The notes: generated from the letters alone by a model not told the origin. 11,769 nt of DNA from Gemmatimonadota bacterium (GCA_016880225.1 JAEHDT010000192.1:1-11769); one strand, 5' to 3'; counted from the first letter of the stretch, positions 5,733-11,769 are shown. Numbers and translations are program-made.

Positions 5733-7468
5733 TGGCGCGCTCCGCCGCTCCGGTCCGTCGCTCATCGCGCCGCCGCGCGCCACCCAGCGCGCCCCCCTCG
5801 ACGCCCGTGGCGCCCGCGGCCTCCGCCGGCCCGGCGGTCGAGACGTACCGCCCCGCCCCACCGGTGGGCTTCGTCGGCCGGGCGATGACCGTGAACCGGC
5901 ATCTGATCGGGCTGCTGTTCGGCGCGCTGGTCGCCCGCGTCCGGACGAAGCGGGCGGACGGGACGGGGGCCGGGCTCCGCTTCCGGCTCGAGCGGGCGCT
6001 CGCCGCGGCGGTGCGGCCGTTGCTGCGGCGCGATCTTGCCGACCAGCCCTTCCCGCGGCAGCTGCGCCGCCGCCTCGAGCTGCTCGGCCCGACCTACATC
6101 AAGCTCGGGCAGATCCTGAGCCTGCGCGAAGATCTACTGCCGAAGCCGGTCACCGCCGAGCTGCAGAATCTGCTGGGGGTGCTCCCGGTGGTGCCGTTCG
6201 AGATCCTGCTCGACGTGGTGGAGCGGGACCTGGGCAGGCCGACGGACGCCATGTTCGCCTGGATCGATCCGGAGCCGCTCGGCTCGGCCTCCATCGCCCA
6301 GATCCACCGCGCCACCACCCGCGAGGGGGACCCGGTCGTCATCAAGGTGGTGAAGCCCGGAATCCGCGAGACGCTGCGCCGCGATGCTTCGCTGCTCCGC
6401 GTCCTGGGCGCGGTGCTGCAATGGTTCTTCCCGCGCTACCAGCCCCAGCGGATCATCAGCGAGTTCGTGACCTACACGCTGCGCGAGGTGGACTTGAAGC
6501 GCGAAGCGGAGAACGCCCGCACGTTCGCGGCGAACTTCGCGGATCTCCCCGACGTCGTCTTTCCCGAGGTCTATCCCGAGTACAGCGGCCCGGGCGTGTT
6601 GTGCATGGAGTTCATGGACGGGCTGCGGCCCGACTCCGCGGCGGCGCGTGCGCTGCCGAAGCAGGACCGCGACCGGCTGGTGGATCTCGGGGCCGCCGCG
6701 ATCATCCGGATGATCTATCGCGACGGCTTCTTCCACGCCGACCTGCACCCCGGCAACCTGCTCATCCTGCCCGGTCCGAAGGTCGGGTTCATCGATCTCG
6801 GGATGGTCGGCCAGCTCGACAACGACCTGCGTCGCAGCCTGCTCTACTACTACTACAGTCTCGTCACCGGGGATGCGGAGAACGCAGCGCGGTATCTCAC
6901 GAGTGTGGCGCAGGCGAGCGGGGCGGGTGATCCCCAGGGATTCCGGCGCGAAGTCGCGGACACGTCCAAGCGGTGGCGCCGCGCGGCCACGTTCGAGGAC
7001 TTTTCGCTCGCTCAGCTCGTGCTGGAATCGCTCACGCGCGGGGCGCATTACCGCGTCTACTTCCCGGTGGAGCTCGTGCTCATGGTGAAGGCGCTGATCA
7101 CGTTCGAGGCCGTGGGCCACACGCTGCTGCCGGGGTTCGACGTGGCCCAGGTCTCCCGGGAGCACATCCGGGACGTATTCATCCGGCAGTTCAGCCCGCT
7201 GCGCCTGATGCAGGAAGAGCTGCGCGGCGCGCCGGATCTGGTGGACGCACTGGTCCGCATGCCGCTCCTCGTCACCGAGGGCTTGCGGGTGCTGGAGCGC
7301 ACCACGCGCCGCCCCGCCGAGAACCCCCTCGCCGGCGTGCGGGGCACGCTGATCGCGGGGTTCTGCCTCGTGGCCGGCGCGATCCTCATGGCGTTCCACG
7401 GCCCGTGGCCGTTGTGGGCTGCCTTGTTCCTCCTCGCGCCGTTCGCGGCGTTGCGGCGGGGACCCTGA
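5732..7468 (+). CDS. ABC1/UbiB/ADCK-family atypical kinase
   Basis: A 578-residue protein of the ABC1 (AarF/UbiB) atypical kinase family, members of which support ubiquinone synthesis or control membrane lipid metabolism. In order: a low-complexity Pro/Ala/Arg leader (1-45); the family-specific KxGQ motif in YIKLGQILSLREDLLP (K124-Q127); the Ala-rich nucleotide loop LGSASIAQIHRA (183-194); IKVVKPG with Lys205; LKREAENA; the catalytic-loop motif HADLHPGN (335-342, Asp337); and IDLGMVG with metal-binding Asp355. All ATPase/kinase residues are retained. Two hydrophobic C-terminal segments (about 537-555 and 558-573) predict membrane anchoring as in UbiB. The ATG overlaps the HMG-CoA reductase stop, so the two genes are probably translationally coupled. 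The frame is also open upstream through the reductase gene, but no UbiB-like sequence lies there. It is not named ubiB because no quinone genes flank it. Confidence 0.9.
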   Translation: MARSAAPVRRSSRRRAPPSAPPSTPVAPAASAGPAVETYRPAPPVGFVGRAMTVNRHLIGLLFGALVARVRTKRADGTGAGLRFRLERALAAAVRPLLRRDLADQPFPRQLRRRLELLGPTYIKLGQILSLREDLLPKPVTAELQNLLGVLPVVPFEILLDVVERDLGRPTDAMFAWIDPEPLGSASIAQIHRATTREGDPVVIKVVKPGIRETLRRDASLLRVLGAVLQWFFPRYQPQRIISEFVTYTLREVDLKREAENARTFAANFADLPDVVFPEVYPEYSGPGVLCMEFMDGLRPDSAAARALPKQDRDRLVDLGAAAIIRMIYRDGFFHADLHPGNLLILPGPKVGFIDLGMVGQLDNDLRRSLLYYYYSLVTGDAENAARYLTSVAQASGAGDPQGFRREVADTSKRWRRAATFEDFSLAQLVLESLTRGAHYRVYFPVELVLMVKALITFEAVGHTLLPGFDVAQVSREHIRDVFIRQFSPLRLMQEELRGAPDLVDALVRMPLLVTEGLRVLERTTRRPAENPLAGVRGTLIAGFCLVAGAILMAFHGPWPLWAALFLLAPFAALRRGP

Positions 7469-7469
7469 G

Positions 7470-8684
7470 ATGACGCCGCGCGTCGCGACCGGGGCGCCGC
7501 AGCGCGCGGTCGAGCGGCCGCCGGAGGCGACGCGGCCCGCGCCACGCGGCGGTGATCCGTTCGACCCGGACTACTGCCGCGCGCTCGAGCGCGACACGCT
7601 GGGACCGGTGGCGCAGCACTACTTCCGGTCACGGCTGATCGGCGCGGAGCGTCTGCCGCGCCACGGTCCGCTGATCGTGGCGGCGAACCACAGCGGAAAC
7701 GCGTTTCCCCACGACGGCATCGTGTTGGACGCCGCGCTGTGGCGCTTCGATGCGATGGACCCCGCCCTGAAGTTCCGGTCGCTGTTCGAGCATGACCTCA
7801 CGCTCGTGTGGTGGATGCGTCCCTTCGGTCTGGACGACTTCTGGCGGCGAGGGGGCGGCGTGGACATGACGTTCGACAACTTCGCGCGCCTGCTCGCGCA
7901 CGGGGAGCGGGTGCTCTACTTCCCCGAGGGCGTGCCGGGCATCGGCAAGGGCTTTCATCGCCGCTACCGGCTCCAGCCGTTCAAGACGAGCTTCGTCGTG
8001 CTCGCGGCCCGCTACGGCGCGCCCGTCTATCCCGTTTACGTCGTCAACGGCGAGTGGGTACATCCGTTCGGATACCCGATCCCGTGGCTCGACCGCGTGA
8101 TGCAGCGCGTGTTCCACGTGCCGTTCCTGCCGCTGCCGATCGGATTGCTCGCGATCATCTTCCCGTGGATGTGGTATCTCGCGTTCCCGGCGCGGATGGT
8201 GTTCGTGGTGGGCGAGCCAATCGACGTGCGGGCACTGCTGTGGCAGGAGGGCGTGACCAATTTCGAGCGCCCGGATCGCACGCCCCTGAACCGCGTGGCA
8301 GGGAAGATCCGGCGGCTGATGCAGACGGAGTTGACGGAGCAGGTGGCCCGGCATGGAACCCGCCCCTACGACGCCCGCTCGCTCCTGGCCGGGCTGCGGA
8401 GCGCCGGTCGCAAGTTGTGGCGGGTCTTGCCGATCGGCTGGCCCGTGGCGTACATCCGCCAGGATCGCGACCGCCGCCGTCCCCCGGCGCGCAACCGCCT
8501 GCACGCGCTGCTGCGCGACTGGGACTTGATCGGCTTCTATCTGCCGTTCGGCTGGCCGCTCTTGTCGCTCGCCCGCGCCCTGCGGCGCCCACCGTGCGGG
8601 TATCGTGGACTGACGCGGCAGGAGCGCAAGGATGCGCGGGGTGACTACCTCTGGCGCCTGAGCGTGCGTCCCCTGCCCGAGTGA
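7470..8684 (+). CDS. PlsC/LPLAT-like membrane acyltransferase with C-terminal extension
   Basis: A 404-residue acyltransferase expected to transfer an acyl chain to a lipid hydroxyl. After a Pro/Arg-rich leader (1-30) comes the acceptor region IGAERLPRHGPLIVAANHSGN. The catalytic His74 is followed by FPHDG (Asp82), an H-x7-D arrangement instead of the usual H-x4-D and closer to the NHSG..DG form of the MGAT-like/DAGAT branch. FPEGVPGIGKGF (151-162) is the second signature, and APVYPVYVVNGE (184-195) fits the third block. A hydrophobic stretch at about 218-243 suggests membrane attachment. Residues about 295-404 extend beyond a usual PlsC domain. The ATG lies 1 nt after the kinase stop (TGAGATG), marking it as the third gene of the HMG-CoA reductase operon. 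Its last 40 nt overlap the convergent patatin gene. The acceptor is unknown; an isoprenoid or glycerol lipid is possible. Confidence 0.85.
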   Translation: MTPRVATGAPQRAVERPPEATRPAPRGGDPFDPDYCRALERDTLGPVAQHYFRSRLIGAERLPRHGPLIVAANHSGNAFPHDGIVLDAALWRFDAMDPALKFRSLFEHDLTLVWWMRPFGLDDFWRRGGGVDMTFDNFARLLAHGERVLYFPEGVPGIGKGFHRRYRLQPFKTSFVVLAARYGAPVYPVYVVNGEWVHPFGYPIPWLDRVMQRVFHVPFLPLPIGLLAIIFPWMWYLAFPARMVFVVGEPIDVRALLWQEGVTNFERPDRTPLNRVAGKIRRLMQTELTEQVARHGTRPYDARSLLAGLRSAGRKLWRVLPIGWPVAYIRQDRDRRRPPARNRLHALLRDWDLIGFYLPFGWPLLSLARALRRPPCGYRGLTRQERKDARGDYLWRLSVRPLPE

Positions 8685-9913
8685 CCCTGGGCCGCGACGA
8701 CGCTCTCCAGCCTCGTGAGGGTTCTCTCGAGCTCTTCCCCGAGCGGTGAGGCGCCTCGCGCCGCGCCTTTCCCCTCCCGTCCGATGCCCGCGCCGGACCA
8801 GATATCGCGCTCCTCGTCCGCGAGGACATCACTCCGCAGGCGGACCCCGTGACGGGCGAGGCGCCGCTCGAGGTCCGCCTGCCGCTGCCGCAGCGTGCGG
8901 CGCGTGGTCTCGTAGGCCAGCTCGCACACCGCGCGCCGCGACGCGAAGCTGAAGATGTTGGTGAAGAACATCGGGTAGTTGTCCGGCTCGGGCTCGAACA
9001 GCAGCACGTCGGCGCCCGGGTAGCGGGTCGCGTAGGCGGCCATCCCGACCTCGAGCCGCGAGTGAATCAGCGTCCGGAACGTCTGCGACAGGATCGCCGG
9101 CAGGCCGCGTTCCACCAGGACGCCTTGTTTCAGCATGCGGCGCCGCACCCCGGACGCGATGTCGATCGGCACGATCGGATTGACGCACAGCAGCAGATCG
9201 ACCCCGTGGTCGAGCGCCACCGATGCATGGAGTGTCTTGAGCAGCACCCCGTCCACGCATTCGCGCCCGTCAATCGTCACGGGGGAATACAGGCCGGGAA
9301 ACGCGGTGCTCGCCTGTACGGCACGGGAGATCGGCACGTGGTCCGTGCCCGGATCACCGAACCGGATCGCGCGCCCCGACTCCAGATCGGCGGCGACCAC
9401 CACGAGCTTGTGACGTAGCCGCCGGAAGTCGTCGGTCCGCCCCTGCTTGGTGAACGTGCGCTCGAAGTAGCGCCGGATCGGTTCGTTGTCGAACAGGCTC
9501 ACGGGGAGGGCCCCGGCGAGCCGCGACAGGGAAGCGAGCAGCGTGTGATCCACCCCGCCCGTCGCGAAGCGCAGGACCGCATCCGCGAACAGCCGCGGCA
9601 GCATCAGGCTGCGCCGGCTCCACTCCTTATAGGACGGGGTGAAGAAGATCTCCGGCTCGAGCTGCTCGTCGCCCGGCGGGTGCCCGATGACGGCGCGGGC
9701 CATCTGGACGGGAGTGATGCCGTTGGCGAGCGATGCGGCGACCACCGCCCCCGCGCTGACCCCGACGTAGATGTCGAGGCCCGTGAAGTCGATGCCATCG
9801 AGTGCTTCTTCGAGGGCCCGAAGGGCGCCGATCTGGTACACCGCGCCCCCGGGTCCTCCGCCCGCCAGCGCCAACCCGATGCTCCCGGCGCGCCGCTTCC
9901 GACGGGCGGGCAT
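8645..9913 (-). CDS. Patatin-like serine hydrolase / phospholipase
   Basis: A 422-residue patatin-family protein, a lipid acyl hydrolase using a Ser-Asp dyad. The oxyanion-hole loop reads GGGPGGAVYQIGAL (18-31); the usual basic residue in GGGx[RK]G is Gly here. The nucleophile elbow is YVGVSAGAVVA (50-60) with Ser53, and the catalytic Asp is in VDGVLL (Asp221). AFPGLYSPVTIDG (204-216) precedes the Asp as usual for the fold. Residues about 340-410 add a charged helical tail. No signal peptide is seen, so it probably acts in the cytoplasm. Its start is 10 nt after the phasin stop, with only a weak Shine-Dalgarno, suggesting coupling. This places it in a phaR-phasin-patatin operon and suggests action on lipids or polymer at the PHA granule surface, which is inference. 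The 3' end overlaps the convergent acyltransferase gene by 40 nt. Confidence 0.88.
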   Translation of the reverse strand: MPARRKRRAGSIGLALAGGGPGGAVYQIGALRALEEALDGIDFTGLDIYVGVSAGAVVAASLANGITPVQMARAVIGHPPGDEQLEPEIFFTPSYKEWSRRSLMLPRLFADAVLRFATGGVDHTLLASLSRLAGALPVSLFDNEPIRRYFERTFTKQGRTDDFRRLRHKLVVVAADLESGRAIRFGDPGTDHVPISRAVQASTAFPGLYSPVTIDGRECVDGVLLKTLHASVALDHGVDLLLCVNPIVPIDIASGVRRRMLKQGVLVERGLPAILSQTFRTLIHSRLEVGMAAYATRYPGADVLLFEPEPDNYPMFFTNIFSFASRRAVCELAYETTRRTLRQRQADLERRLARHGVRLRSDVLADEERDIWSGAGIGREGKGAARGASPLGEELERTLTRLESVVAAQGHSGRGRTLRRQR

Positions 9914-9923
9914 CGTCGCGCCG

Positions 9924-10328
9924 TCAGGCCGGCGTGGCGGTGGGCTTCGGGGCCTTGCGCGCCTTGCCGCGTGTCCGCTCGACGCTCTTGGTCAGCTCCT
10001 CCACCCGCTTCGTGAGCGTCACAATCTCCTTGCGGCTGGGAATGCCGAAGCGATGCAGCGCCAGCGTCATCCCGCCGGGGAAGGTCGGTGTGAGCTTCTC
10101 GAACGCGCGGCCTGCCCGGTCGCGGATCTGCTCGGCCTTACCCAGGACCTTCTGCAGACGGGCCTTGTTCAGCTTCTCCACCTCGTGGCCCTTCTTCACC
10201 AGGCTGTAGAACAGCTTGCCGCCCTCCTGCTCGGCCAGCGCGAACGCGCCGAGACCGGCGAGCCAAATCTGCTGCGCGGACTCCCGTACCTTCAGGGTCG
10301 TCGCGCGTGTTTTCGTGGTCTTCGCCAT
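9924..10328 (-). CDS. Phasin, PhaF/PhaI-type PHA granule-associated protein
   Basis: A 134-residue, Lys-rich protein of the PHA granule-associated family, which coats polyhydroxyalkanoate inclusions. Hallmarks are ESAQQIWLAGLGAFALAEQEG (16-36) followed by KLFYSLVKKGHEVE (38-51), an amphipathic helical middle, and GIPSRKEIVTLTKRVEELT (95-113), the conserved C-terminal coiled-coil segment. The tail RGKARKAPKPTATPA is short, basic and Ala/Pro/Lys-rich like the start of the DNA-binding tail of PhaF, but much shorter, so it is nearer PhaI in size. A strong Shine-Dalgarno (AAGGAGAGG, 9 nt before the ATG counted from GGAG) supports this start. The gene begins inside the 3' end of phaR (37-nt overlap) and ends 10 nt before the patatin gene. 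Confidence 0.9.
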   Translation of the reverse strand: MAKTTKTRATTLKVRESAQQIWLAGLGAFALAEQEGGKLFYSLVKKGHEVEKLNKARLQKVLGKAEQIRDRAGRAFEKLTPTFPGGMTLALHRFGIPSRKEIVTLTKRVEELTKSVERTRGKARKAPKPTATPA

Positions 10329-10750
10329 GTGCCACCTCTCCTTTTTGATGATCCCACGGTTCCCCGCTCGAGCAGCGATACCGAGCGCTCGAGCCGGCGG
10401 AGGCCCGTTCGCAGGGCCTCCATCTCGCTCCGCGCTTCACGCACGGGTGTCAGTCGGTCGGCGGACGCCTGCAGCAGTCGGTTGACGCCCTGCAGCGCTT
10501 TCTCGCCCTGCCGGATCAGCTCGTGCAGGAAGCCGCTCGATACCAAAGACACGCCGCGGCGCTCGTCCTCGTAAATCAGCTGCGCCAGCGTTTGCGCGGT
10601 GACGTCCTGGCCGGTGCGGCTGTCCACGACGCGCAACTCCTGACCGCCGCGGATCCAGTCCCGGATCTCCTGGAGCGGAACGTACCGGCTTTCCTCGGTG
10701 TCGTAGAGCTTGCGGCTCCCGCCGCCGTAACGCTTGACCAGACGAATCAT
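10292..10750 (-). CDS. phaR: PHA synthesis regulator (repressor) PhaR
   Basis: A 152-residue regulator. Residues 1-65 match the PHA/PHB accumulation regulator DNA-binding domain: MIRLVKRYGGGSRKLYDTE, SRYVPLQEIRDWI, QELRVVDSRTGQDVTAQTLAQLI. Residues 66-90 (RGVSLVSSGFLHELIRQGEKA) correspond to the second conserved PhaR segment, thought to sense polymer, and 95-130 are coiled coil. The C-terminal 20 residues are Arg/Lys-rich and are encoded in the overlap with the phasin gene, so they may be poorly constrained. In known systems PhaR binds the phasin promoter and its own, and is titrated away by nascent PHA granules. Start: ATG with GGGAG a few bases upstream; the longer open frame upstream has no family similarity. 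The leader contains several repeats that could be its operators. Confidence 0.9.
   Translation of the reverse strand: MIRLVKRYGGGSRKLYDTEESRYVPLQEIRDWIRGGQELRVVDSRTGQDVTAQTLAQLIYEDERRGVSLVSSGFLHELIRQGEKALQGVNRLLQASADRLTPVREARSEMEALRTGLRRLERSVSLLERGTVGSSKRRGGTWRRPRKHARRP
10335..10343 (-). promoter_or_regulatory. Shine-Dalgarno of the phasin gene, inside phaR
   Basis: The minus strand reads AAGGAGAGG here, one of the strongest ribosome-binding sites in the window, with 9 nt between GGAG and the phasin ATG. It lies within the last codons of phaR, so the phasin can be translated efficiently from the phaR transcript independently of phaR's own level. It fixes the phasin start at 10328. Confidence 0.7.
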
Positions 10751-10760
10751 GGTGCTCCCG

Positions 10761-10782
10761 ATCCGATCTTCATCCGATCTTC
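10761..10782. repeat. Perfect 11-bp tandem repeat in the phaR leader
   Basis: ATCCGATCTTC occurs twice in direct succession (10761-10771 and 10772-10782) on the plus strand, ending 10 bp before the phaR start codon. An 11-bp period puts both copies on nearly the same face of the helix, as for paired operator half-sites. It also lies next to the phaR Shine-Dalgarno, so binding could block translation initiation or transcription. Replication slippage is the alternative. Confidence 0.6.
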
Positions 10783-10790
10783 GTGCCTGT

Positions 10791-10825
10791 CGCAGTGCGG
10801 CATCATGCCCTCGTGCCGCACTGCG
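10791..10825. promoter_or_regulatory. 12-bp-arm inverted repeat upstream of phaR, candidate operator
   Basis: The arms CGCAGTGCGGCA (10791-10802) and TGCCGCACTGCG (10814-10825) are perfectly complementary around an 11-nt spacer. The arms are rich in TGC/GCA, and known PhaR operators are described as TGC-rich, so this may be the PhaR autoregulatory site. A weak -10-like TACGAT (minus strand, 10828-10833) lies directly beside it, which would place the palindrome over the transcription start, a normal repressor position. An alternative is a terminator for the ArsA-like gene, whose stop is 56 nt away, but no T-run follows on the minus strand. Confidence 0.55.
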
Positions 10826-10841
10826 GAATCGTAGTGGGGTC

Positions 10842-10874
10842 GCCGTGAAAGGGCGGTGAAAGCGTGGTGAAAAG
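10842..10874. repeat. Three GTGAAA boxes phased at exactly 11 bp
   Basis: GTGAAA begins at 10845, 10856 and 10867, inside three imperfect 11-mers of pattern GnnGTGAAAnn. On the minus strand (the strand of phaR) these are TTTCAC boxes upstream of the palindrome. Exact 11-bp phasing suggests side-by-side binding of a protein on one helix face, for example an activator or a multimeric repressor. The array ends just outside the ArsA-like gene, 6 nt from its stop. Confidence 0.5.
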
Positions 10875-10880
10875 CTCAGG

Positions 10881-11769
10881 CTACTTGCGGCGGGGAGCCG
10901 GTGGCAGCCGCTCGAGCAGCAGGTGGCCCAGTGCCTCGAGCGCGGGCAGCCCGGTGGGTGTCTCAGGCAGGAGCGGCAGGCTGGCCGAGGGGTCGCCCGG
11001 CCCGAGCAGCCGGCCGAGCGCATCGAGCCCGCGCCGGTCGCGCTCCCCGAGCCACGCCATTAACGAGAGACCCGGCGTCACGACCCCGGCCGGCAGCTGT
11101 GGGTGGGTTTGGTTGACGACGATCAACCGCAGGTCGTGGCCCGCGTCGCGCAGTCGCCGCGCGAAGAACAGGGTATCCGGGATCCGTTCCTCTCCGGGGC
11201 CCGCGACGAGGAGGAACCCCGTCTGGCGGCCGCGCAGCAGGCGTCGCACCTCCGTGGCGCGCTCGTGGAAGCCGTCGTACAGCGGCCCGAAGGCCCGAAA
11301 GAACTCCACCATGTCCCGCAGCAGGTCGAGCCCCACCAGCCGGTCGAGCCAGGCCGCCAGCCCGCGGCCCAAAGGACCCAATCGGGTCACCTTCAGCCGG
11401 CCCTCCGCGTCGAACCACTCGCGGCGGGCGAACCGCAGCGCGCCGCTGTCGAGGAAGCCGGTGATGCGCTCCGGCGCTTCCAGGAAGTCGAGGGCCTGGC
11501 GGGTGGGCGGTGTGTCCAGAATGACGCGAGCGAAGCGCGGATCGCGCGCCACCTCGAAGAGGCGCTCCACGGCCATGTATTCGAGCACGCCGGCCAGGGT
11601 GCCGGCGAGGTGGCGGTAGAAGCGGTTCTCGAAGATGCGCGCGGCGGCCGCGTCGTCGGGCGCGTAGCGGCGCACCAGCGCGTCGAACGTGGCGCGTGCG
11701 TCGAGCAGGCTCACGTGGAGCGGGGCGGGCGCGTCCACGGCGACGCGCGTTTCGTGCGCCTGTGCCTCG
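10881..11769 (-). CDS. ArsA-like P-loop ATPase (5' partial)
   Basis: The frame is open through the right edge and a GTG at 11738 lies inside sequence that still looks like the family, so the N-terminal part with the P-loop is outside the window; 295 residues plus stop are visible. Family signs are LHVSLLDARATFDALVRR near the visible start, the nucleotide-switch motif VILDTPPTRQALDFLEAP (the DTAPTGH-like region of ArsA), and the later VAGPGEERIPDTLFFARRLRDAGH followed by LIVVNQTHP, where the VNQ motif contacts the base in ArsA/Get3 proteins. There is no Cys in the visible part, so the three-Cys arsenite site of true ArsA is not there; naming it an arsenite pump ATPase would be wrong. ArsA/Get3-like proteins otherwise act as chaperones or targeting ATPases. 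It sits 130 nt upstream of phaR on the same strand. A partner gene may lie further right. Confidence 0.82.
   Translation of the reverse strand, partial: EAQAHETRVAVDAPAPLHVSLLDARATFDALVRRYAPDDAAAARIFENRFYRHLAGTLAGVLEYMAVERLFEVARDPRFARVILDTPPTRQALDFLEAPERITGFLDSGALRFARREWFDAEGRLKVTRLGPLGRGLAAWLDRLVGLDLLRDMVEFFRAFGPLYDGFHERATEVRRLLRGRQTGFLLVAGPGEERIPDTLFFARRLRDAGHDLRLIVVNQTHPQLPAGVVTPGLSLMAWLGERDRRGLDALGRLLGPGDPSASLPLLPETPTGLPALEALGHLLLERLPPAPRRK

Noticed and set aside
4524..5861. Long minus-strand open frame (445 codons) opposite HMG-CoA reductase
   Set aside because: It is antisense to a clear enzyme gene, has Arg/Val/Asp/Gly-rich composition typical of GC-rich shadow frames, and no recognisable motif. 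A similar long frame at 6134-7399 opposite the kinase was rejected for the same reason.
5281..6930. Long plus-strand open frame (549 codons) across the HMG-CoA reductase/kinase junction
   Set aside because: It is an out-of-frame reading of two well-supported genes, with Arg/Pro/Ser-rich low-complexity sequence.
8685..8760. Non-coding gap after the acyltransferase gene
   Set aside because: This stretch is the 3' coding part of the minus-strand patatin gene, which runs to 8645.
10842..10874. CRISPR or plasmid-type iterons
   Set aside because: There are three short 11-bp units with no spacers, no cas genes and no replication initiator nearby. A regulatory array fits better.

Overview
The window is a very GC-rich stretch of bacterial chromosome with dense genes, short gaps and strong G/C preference at third codon positions. 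It carries a polyhydroxyalkanoate (PHA) regulator and phasin, a Cys-lipoprotein, and a soluble class I HMG-CoA reductase. This suggests a diderm, PHA-storing soil or sediment bacterium. Gemmatimonadota or a similar high-GC group is my guess, with low confidence because there is no rRNA or marker gene. I saw no tRNA, rRNA, insertion sequence, CRISPR array or phage gene.

Left part (1-4319). The 3' end of a chrB-type chromate-resistance gene enters on the plus strand. It converges, with 7 nt between the stops, on a small minus-strand alpha/beta-barrel (ABM-like) protein. Next on the minus strand come a coiled-coil lipoprotein and a large GMC-family flavin oxidoreductase of the long-chain-alcohol-oxidase type. 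The gaps upstream of the ABM-like gene and of the lipoprotein gene each hold one TGTGA-N6-TCAC palindrome. I found no other in the window, so a CRP-type regulator may control both genes.

Middle (4320-8684). Divergent from the GMC gene is a tight three-gene plus-strand operon: class I HMG-CoA reductase, ABC1/UbiB-type atypical kinase, and PlsC/LPLAT-like acyltransferase. The first junction is a 1-nt stop/start overlap and the second has a 1-nt gap. No other mevalonate-pathway gene is visible. The combination suggests a membrane isoprenoid or lipid pathway that I do not recognise as a described system.

Right part (8645-11769). Four minus-strand genes follow in transcription order: an ArsA-like ATPase (5' end outside the window), a PHA synthesis regulator (phaR), a PhaF/PhaI-type phasin, and a patatin-like hydrolase. 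phaR and the phasin gene overlap by 37 nt and the phasin and patatin genes are 10 nt apart, so these three look like one operon for PHA granule control. The 130-nt gap before phaR is packed with repeats: a 12-bp-arm inverted repeat, a perfect 11-bp tandem repeat, and three GTGAAA boxes spaced exactly 11 bp. This is the densest unexplained cis-structure in the window and a good candidate for the PhaR autoregulatory region.
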